A stretch of DNA of 18,592 nucleotides. Source: UBA9732 sp031935845. Lineage in GTDB: Bacteria > Spirochaetota > Spirochaetia > Sphaerochaetales > Sphaerochaetaceae. The stretch spans positions 1 to 18,592 of the forward strand of contig JAJBWA010000108.1 of NCBI GenBank assembly GCA_031935845.1, in the 5' to 3' direction. The translations under genes and the position numbers were made by a program. Positions 14,018 to 18,592 of this stretch are shown here, in pieces. Within the stretch, counting starts at the first letter, position 1, and the number at the start of each line of letters is the position of its first letter. The notes beneath the pieces were generated by a model that was not told where the DNA came from, searched no databases, and was given only the letters and a program-made list of their open reading frames with translations.

Positions 14018-14737
14018 TCAAAGGCCATAAAAGTGTCTCTTGATATTTCCTGAATCAGGATAATCGAGCTCATCTATCTGACGGATGACTTCTTCAACAT
14101 CATATCTGACATCAACAGGTTCAATCGTGGCTTTGCCGTTTTCAATGTCGAGGACACCTGCACGGGCAATATCATGATCCTTTGACGGGCAGCCGAGAGA
14201 ACCGACATTGATATATAAACTGTCTCCCCTGCAGATGTTCCGGGAATGAGCATGCCCGTATATTATGATGTCGCTTTCCACATTGGAAAACATGGTCGAT
14301 AGATCAGATTCTGTGGGATTCTTAACGGAACCTGAATAACGGCCTTTCTCATCCATGCAGGAGTGCATGACGGAAATGCTGAGGCCCTCGGATTTGAAAT
14401 CGATTCTTTTGGGAAGGCTACGGAGAAATCCTACTGATTTTTCGGATAACAGACCATGCTCCCACCTGTGGTGTTCCATCTCGGCATAGCTCATGTTATC
14501 TTCGTTGGGATATTCCGTAGGCATGCCATCAAGCAGAAAACCCTCATGGTTCCCCCGCACGGCAAACAATTCCGGAATTCGCATCATTTCCTGAACTGTT
14601 TCTTCCGGATTTGGCCCGATTCCGATGATATCCCCACAGCAGATGATTCTGTCACAATCCCTCTGTTTCAATTGCTTCAATACAGCACGCAGGGCCGTAA
14701 CGTTGTTATGGATGTCGGTTATGATTCCGTATCTCAT
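14018..14737 (-). CDS. YfcE/MJ0936-type metallophosphoesterase
   Basis: 239 residues from the ATG at 14737, chosen over an upstream start at 14788 because GGAG precedes it and the next residues begin the family's first strand. All metal ligands of the compact phosphodiesterase family are present: TDIH (Asp8, His10), CGDIIG (Asp36), RGNHE (Asn63, His64), VMHS (His125) and YGHAH (His162, His164). It is a probable cytoplasmic phosphodiesterase with unknown substrate. It stands between the serine hydrolase (38-bp gap) and the P-loop kinase (4-bp gap) in one operon. Unlike the lipoprotein phosphoesterase at 4175-5452 it has the normal DxH and no signal peptide. Confidence 0.9.
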   Translation of the reverse strand: MRYGIITDIHNNVTALRAVLKQLKQRDCDRIICCGDIIGIGPNPEETVQEMMRIPELFAVRGNHEGFLLDGMPTEYPNEDNMSYAEMEHHRWEHGLLSEKSVGFLRSLPKRIDFKSEGLSISVMHSCMDEKGRYSGSVKNPTESDLSTMFSNVESDIIIYGHAHSRNICRGDSLYINVGSLGCPSKDHDIARAGVLDIENGKATIEPVDVRYDVEEVIRQIDELDYPDSGNIKRHFYGL

Positions 14738-14775
14738 GGGTTCAATCTCCACAAATCCCGATTGATCAGACACCC

Positions 14776-15756
14776 TTATCCGAAGCACGGAAGAAGAGTA
14801 TCCTCGATGAAATCCACCCTATCGAACACCGTGGGTTTGAAGTAGGAGGAAACCGCTACTACGATTTCCTTCTCCGGGTTCACATAGATTACGTTTCCGC
14901 TGTTCCCGATTGCGGCATAAATCTTCTTCTCCGGATGGATGATCCACCACAGGTAACCGTATTGCATCCCACGGAAATACTTGCTTTCTACTTTTCTGGG
15001 CTTTGTCATTTCGGAAATCCATTCTTCCGAAATGATGCGCTTTCCTTCCCATACTCCTTGGTTCAGGCAAAGCTGCCCGATCTTTGCCATGTCGCAAGCA
15101 CTCATACACAGGCCGTATCCCGGTGTTCCAAGCCCGTCCGGGTCCGCAAACCATATGTTCTCTTTCGGGGACTTTGATATTGTAAACTCCTTATGTTCCT
15201 CAGCACTCTTGGCATAGTAGTTCTTATGTTCCGCAATACCGAGTGGTGAAAAGAGATACTGGTTGGCAAAGTCCACGGTTTTCATGCCTGTAGCCTGATA
15301 GAGAATGCCGGAAAGAATATGGAGGCAGACTGTCCGGTAATCAAACTCATCGGTAATGCCGTTTCTTCCGCCGAGGAAGTCAAGTGAAGCGGTTGTCCAG
15401 TCATCACTGGAGCAAACTTTCGTCCATGGATCACCTTTTCCCTTGTACGGTGCACGCATGGTAAGAAGATGCCTGATGGTGACATCATGGATGGTCTTCT
15501 CTCCTCGCTTTACTGGATACCCAGGAAAGAAGGAAAGTACTTTGTCATCCACACTGCCGATCATACCTTTATCAACGGCAATCCCGGTAAGAAGCGCCAT
15601 GATGCTTTTAGTGGCGGACATGATATGCGTACAGTCGTTCCGCTGATAGCCGTTCCACTGTGCAGAATAGATTTCCCTGTCATTCTGCAGAATTATGATC
15701 TGGCAGATGTTGGGCTGGTTTTCCTTTATATGCCTGTATAGTTCCTTCTGGTTCAT
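14776..15756 (-). CDS. Beta-lactamase-fold serine hydrolase (class C / EstB family)
   Basis: 326 residues. The active-site SATK (47-50) sits in MSATKSIMALLTG, the SxxK motif of class C beta-lactamase-related hydrolases. FDYRTVCLHILSGIL supplies the tyrosine motif, and IGNSGNVIYVNP near the C-terminus stands for the usual HxG/KTG strand. No signal peptide is visible, so it is likely a cytoplasmic esterase or peptidase rather than a beta-lactamase or cell-wall enzyme. It is the first gene of a three-gene operon with the phosphoesterase and the P-loop kinase. No strong Shine-Dalgarno: GGAG ends 13 bases before the ATG. The 130-bp gap upstream (15757-15886) shows only a weak TATATT-type promoter. 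Confidence 0.9.
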   Translation of the reverse strand: MNQKELYRHIKENQPNICQIIILQNDREIYSAQWNGYQRNDCTHIMSATKSIMALLTGIAVDKGMIGSVDDKVLSFFPGYPVKRGEKTIHDVTIRHLLTMRAPYKGKGDPWTKVCSSDDWTTASLDFLGGRNGITDEFDYRTVCLHILSGILYQATGMKTVDFANQYLFSPLGIAEHKNYYAKSAEEHKEFTISKSPKENIWFADPDGLGTPGYGLCMSACDMAKIGQLCLNQGVWEGKRIISEEWISEMTKPRKVESKYFRGMQYGYLWWIIHPEKKIYAAIGNSGNVIYVNPEKEIVVAVSSYFKPTVFDRVDFIEDTLLPCFG

Positions 15757-15886
15757 CGTCCGTTACTCTCCGGAAGTTTCCTAATTCAATCGTCAATATA
15801 ACGACAACTATCGACGTATCAGAATGCCTTTCATGTACTCCGTTTCATTGTGCGTCACCAAGAGACATTGCATAAATCTGGCATCC

Positions 15887-16204
15887 TCACCTGGTCTTCC
15901 TGGGTTTCTTCTCAGGCAGTTCCGCATACATGCCTTTCAGTAATTCCGCAATCAGATCCGCATCCTCGAATCTGTCGAAAACGTGCATCAGTGTTTTTGA
16001 TTCCTCATAAGGATACCGCAGTTCCGAGTCAGCCAGAAGTCTGTCTGATGTCGGTGTCCTCTTCAGAAACAGTTCCTCATCTCCGATATCGCCTATCAAT
16101 TTACCGTTGAAGTACACGAGATATCCGCCCATCATGGGTTTTATGACGATATCACCGGCTGTGGAAAAACACTCACGTACGTATTCGTTGAATTCATTCG
16201 CCAT
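15887..16204 (-). CDS. TfoX N-terminal domain protein
   Basis: 105 residues from the ATG at 16204. The sequence MANEFNEYVREC...IKPMMGGYLVYFNGKLIGDI...ELFLKR matches the stand-alone TfoX N-terminal domain. In gamma-proteobacteria TfoX is a competence regulator, but single-domain homologues elsewhere have no assigned role. The open frame extends 20 codons upstream inside the dehydrogenase gene. The chosen ATG overlaps that gene's TGA by one base (TGATG) and is preceded by AAGGTG, so reinitiation coupling to the dehydrogenase is likely. Confidence 0.85.
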   Translation of the reverse strand: MANEFNEYVRECFSTAGDIVIKPMMGGYLVYFNGKLIGDIGDEELFLKRTPTSDRLLADSELRYPYEESKTLMHVFDRFEDADLIAELLKGMYAELPEKKPRKTR

Positions 16205-17241
16205 CAGAAACACCTTTCCTTGCGTTCTTTCCTGCATCGTTCGACGTTTCCGCATCGATAACACAGTTCATTGTCACAGACACCATCGTTATTGAAATAT
16301 GAAAGGATGTTGTTCACCGTGGTCTCTGCAATATTGTTCAGGGCCTCCTCCGTAAGGAATGCCTGATGGGATGTGACGATTACGTTCGGCATGGAAATAA
16401 GACGCGAAAGCACATCGTCGTTGAGGATATGACCCGAGCGGTCCTCGAAGAAGACATCCGCCTCCTCCTCGTACACATCAAGACATGCGGCTCCGACTTT
16501 GCGGTGTTTGATTCCTTCCAGAAGGGCCTCAGCGTCAATCAGGCCACCTCTGGAGGTGTTTACGATGACAACGCCCTTCTTCATCTTCTCGATGGCAGCT
16601 GCACCGATCATGTGCCGGGTCTCATCCGTCAGCGGGCAATGCAGCGAAATGATGTCGCTCTGCGCGAACAGTTCATCCAGCTGGACATAGTGGAGATCAC
16701 TGTCCGGTGCAGGAAACCTGTCATAGGCCAGTACATTCATTCCGAACCCGCGGCAGATGTCGATGAAGATGCGCCCTATCCTGCCTGTACCGATGACGCC
16801 CACGGTTTTGCCGTGCATGTCGAAACCGGTCAGTCCGCTTAGGGAGAAATTGAACTCCCTTGTGCGGTTGTATGCCTTGTGGATACGTCGCACCGATGTC
16901 AGAAGCAGTGCCATGGCATGTTCAGCCACTGCATAGGGCGAATAGGCAGGAACATGTACTACGTGGATTTTCCCGAAGGCAGCCCTGACATCAACGTTAT
17001 TGTAACCTGCAGAACGAAGGGCTATGAGCTTGATGCCAAGCTCATACAGCTTATCGATTACAGCCTTGTCCACGGAGTCATTGACAAAGACACAGACGAC
17101 ATCGCACCCTCTTGCCAGCTCTGCCGTATCTTCATTCAGCTTGGTTTCAAGGAACCTGAACTTGATGTCATGAAGGCTCCCGTAGTGCTCGAACGATGGC
17201 CTGTCGTAGGCCTTTGCGTCATAAAATGCAACACTGATCAT
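16204..17241 (-). CDS. ldhA: Fermentative D-lactate dehydrogenase with Cys-rich C-terminal tail
   Basis: 345 residues from the ATG at 17241, chosen because AGGAGG lies 7 bases upstream. The enzyme reduces pyruvate to D-lactate with NADH, regenerating NAD+ in fermentation. Evidence includes the Rossmann GTGRIG (151-156) followed by LAYD, LHCPLT (200-205), the catalytic Arg231 in TSRGGLID, the acidic residues of CLDVYEEE (253-260) and His292 in TSHQAFLT, the block typical of D-lactate dehydrogenases rather than glyoxylate or phosphoglycerate enzymes. Beyond the usual C-terminus lies a tail with Cys322, Cys327, Cys330, Cys336 and Cys344, including CYRC, and many basic residues. It is coupled to TfoX downstream and has an extended -10 promoter upstream. 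Confidence 0.88.
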   Translation of the reverse strand: MISVAFYDAKAYDRPSFEHYGSLHDIKFRFLETKLNEDTAELARGCDVVCVFVNDSVDKAVIDKLYELGIKLIALRSAGYNNVDVRAAFGKIHVVHVPAYSPYAVAEHAMALLLTSVRRIHKAYNRTREFNFSLSGLTGFDMHGKTVGVIGTGRIGRIFIDICRGFGMNVLAYDRFPAPDSDLHYVQLDELFAQSDIISLHCPLTDETRHMIGAAAIEKMKKGVVIVNTSRGGLIDAEALLEGIKHRKVGAACLDVYEEEADVFFEDRSGHILNDDVLSRLISMPNVIVTSHQAFLTEEALNNIAETTVNNILSYFNNDGVCDNELCYRCGNVERCRKERKERCF

Positions 17242-17270
17242 ACTGTTTCCTCCTGTCTCGTCCACAATCG

Positions 17271-17279
17271 ATTTTAGCA
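17271..17279 (-). promoter_or_regulatory. Extended -10 promoter of the D-lactate dehydrogenase gene
   Basis: On the minus strand TGC-TAAAAT forms an extended -10 (TGn plus 5 of 6 consensus bases). No good -35 is seen at 16-18 bp. The leader to the ATG is about 23 bases with a strong Shine-Dalgarno. I see no obvious Rex site. Confidence 0.5.
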
Positions 17280-17316
17280 CATTTGCAAAGAATACTCAGA
17301 GAAAAGCAATGTTTAC

Positions 17317-17835
17317 TCACGTCTTTTTGATATCACTGCATTCCCAACCCCTGACGTTTTTCCGTTCATCATTTATTGCATATCTGACACACTCGGAAGG
17401 GCTTTTCGCCTCTTCCCTGAAGAAGTCCGGGAACATTCTCTGAGGCGTGTCAGGGCTCACCCACTTCAGGGATTCACTCACACCCTCCTCAGTCACACTG
17501 CTGCACACAGGCTCGAAATTCTCCGGCACATCCATCAGAAAGTAGAACGATACCTCATAGATCAGCTTGCCCAGATTGGTTTTCATATCTCCGTAGAAAT
17601 AGTTCTCATGGACTGCAATGAGCCTCTTGATGGGCATCAGGACCCCTGTCTCCTCAAAGACCTCCCTGACAACAGCCTCACTGGCAGTCTCCCCCATCTT
17701 GATCCTACCGCCGACAGAATACAGATAACCGCGGCTGCTTTCGACCATGAGGATTTTTCCGTTTTTGACTATCAGGGCACCTACGCGGATGTTCACCAGC
17801 CCTTCCCCGCAGGGAACACACATATCAGGACTCAT
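17317..17835 (-). CDS. Nudix hydrolase
   Basis: 172 residues. A complete Nudix box spans residues 43-65 (GRIKMGE, then REVFEETGV), matching Gx5Ex7REUxEExGU, with the expected beta-strand LIVKNGKILMVE before it. These enzymes hydrolyse nucleoside diphosphates linked to another group (damaged nucleotides, ADP-ribose, NADH and others); the substrate cannot be told. The C-terminal extension is not typed. GAGG lies 6-7 bases before the ATG, so the start is sound. It is separated from the dehydrogenase by a promoter, so it is probably its own unit, and a palindrome lies upstream. Confidence 0.92.
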   Translation of the reverse strand: MSPDMCVPCGEGLVNIRVGALIVKNGKILMVESSRGYLYSVGGRIKMGETASEAVVREVFEETGVLMPIKRLIAVHENYFYGDMKTNLGKLIYEVSFYFLMDVPENFEPVCSSVTEEGVSESLKWVSPDTPQRMFPDFFREEAKSPSECVRYAINDERKNVRGWECSDIKKT

Positions 17836-17870
17836 TACTTACCTCGATTTGTCCAGTTAATTCTATTATC

Positions 17871-17895
17871 GTCCAAATAGTACTATGATTTGGAC
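17871..17895. promoter_or_regulatory. 25-bp palindrome upstream of the Nudix gene
   Basis: GTCCAAAT (17871-17878) and ATTTGGAC (17888-17895) are perfect 8-bp arms with a 9-base centre. A further half-like TTGTCCA occurs at 17850-17856. On the minus strand a GATAAT -10-like element follows the palindrome directly, so the palindrome covers the -35 region. With no T-tract after it, an operator is more likely than a terminator for the Fic gene. Confidence 0.5.
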
Positions 17896-17908
17896 AATTC
17901 CTTTCTCA

Positions 17909-18592
17909 TCAATTAGCTCGCACATAAAACGTACTTCTGCCTGATCCTTCCCGGAGAATGATTCCTTCCTCTGTCAATTTTTTCAGAGATGCCAGTACAG
18001 ATGATCTTCCGATTTTCGGACAATGAGATAAGACATCTGCCCCTGTAAACCTTCCGATTTTTTCTTCAGCGTATTTTCTAACAATATCATAGGCATTACT
18101 GCGATTTCCGCTCTCGGCCATTATCCCTACTCGTTCTTCAAATTCGACATAACAGGCCAGAATCACTTCAAGCATGTACCTGATAAATGGGGTCGGATCG
18201 TTTCTACCCTCATGCCATTGAGCATCAGAAGCTTCCAGAGAATCGTAGTACAGGTCTTTTGTCTTCTCTATCTGTTTCTCAATACTGATGTACTTTCCTA
18301 CTGCATAGCCATTCTGATAAAGAAGAAGCAATGTTAAAAGTCTACTCATTCTTCCGTTGCCATCATTTAAAGGGTGAATACATAGAAAATCACATATAAA
18401 AACAGGTATCAACAACAGAGAATCCACCTTCTCACTTGACATCGCCCTTTCATAGGCATTGCATAGGTTCTCCATAGCTTCGGGTGTTTCAAAAGGAGCA
18501 ACAGGTGTAAAGCGAGTAGATACAGTTCCGTCCGGCAATGTTTCACTTATATAGTTTTGAACATTCTTAAAATGCCCACCAAAAGACAAACC
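17909..18592 (-). CDS. Fic-family protein with C-terminal winged helix, 5' end outside window
   Basis: About 228 residues are visible and the N-terminus runs off the right edge. The core motif IHPLNDGNGRMSR (HPxxDGNGR, here with Leu in place of the common Phe) is intact, so it should transfer AMP or another nucleotide group from a nucleoside triphosphate to a target protein. It has LGGH-like GLSFGGHFKNVQNYI before the motif and, at the C-terminus, a winged-helix segment (TGADVLSHC...GRSSVLASLKKLTEEGIILREG) typical of stand-alone bacterial Fic proteins. The inhibitory helix, if N-terminal, is outside the window. The gene is clearly richer in A and T than genes to the left, which may point to recent transfer. 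Confidence 0.9.
   Translation of the reverse strand, partial: GLSFGGHFKNVQNYISETLPDGTVSTRFTPVAPFETPEAMENLCNAYERAMSSEKVDSLLLIPVFICDFLCIHPLNDGNGRMSRLLTLLLLYQNGYAVGKYISIEKQIEKTKDLYYDSLEASDAQWHEGRNDPTPFIRYMLEVILACYVEFEERVGIMAESGNRSNAYDIVRKYAEEKIGRFTGADVLSHCPKIGRSSVLASLKKLTEEGIILREGSGRSTFYVRAN

Noticed and set aside
14776..15756. Serine hydrolase as an antibiotic-resistance beta-lactamase
   Set aside because: No signal peptide and the third motif is GNSG rather than KTG; class C-fold esterases and peptidases fit better.
17241..17280. Upstream start for the D-lactate dehydrogenase at 17280
   Set aside because: It would place the start before the extended -10 promoter's transcript and lacks a Shine-Dalgarno; the ATG at 17241 has AGGAGG and matches the family N-terminus.

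Overview
This is a bacterial chromosomal segment, roughly half G+C over most of its length, with short intergenic gaps, Shine-Dalgarno or near-leaderless starts and several lipoproteins with lipoboxes. The mix suggests an anaerobic, fermentative gut-type bacterium: fermentative D-lactate dehydrogenase, flavodoxin, NhaC-type antiporter, cyclic-di-GMP enzymes, and lipoprotein phosphatases of a kind common in gut taxa. A spirochaete of the Sphaerochaeta/Treponema type is my best guess, but no rRNA or marker gene is present to fix this, so treat the taxonomy as inference.

Layout. 1-415: start of a heavy-metal-associated (HMA) domain protein that runs off the left edge. Its leader holds a rho-independent hairpin, preceded by two palindromes set 21 bp apart. 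415-1836: membrane diguanylate cyclase. 1928-5452: three predicted lipoproteins, namely a purine nucleoside phosphorylase with a lipoprotein signal, a divergently transcribed protein joining a SAM-hydroxide-adenosyltransferase-like domain to a tyrosine phosphatase, and a calcineurin-type phosphoesterase. Together they could form an extracytoplasmic nucleotide/nucleoside breakdown route. 5467-5955: flavodoxin in the phosphoesterase operon, divergent from an NhaC-family antiporter (6061-7572). 7591-10692: a 1033-residue sensor with an extracytoplasmic beta-propeller and Y_Y_Y domain, one membrane helix and a complete HD-GYP domain, which is the likely c-di-GMP-degrading counterpart of the cyclase. 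10860-13239: a YhfC-type membrane protease homologue and an M81/MlrC metallopeptidase in one operon.

From 13.2 kb rightward the region looks accessory. A 282-bp gap carries a degenerate 41-bp tandem repeat in which each unit is a hairpin. Next come a coupled cluster (beta-lactamase-fold serine hydrolase, YfcE-like phosphoesterase, FlaR-like P-loop kinase), a D-lactate dehydrogenase translationally coupled to a TfoX N-domain protein, a Nudix hydrolase, and an A+T-richer Fic protein cut by the right edge. All of these are on the minus strand.

The most interesting points are the exported nucleoside phosphorylase with its lipoprotein neighbours, the terminator-controlled HMA leader with twin operators, the repeated occurrence of promoters that abut start codons, and the 41-bp hairpin repeat. 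I see no tRNA, rRNA, insertion sequence or CRISPR array.
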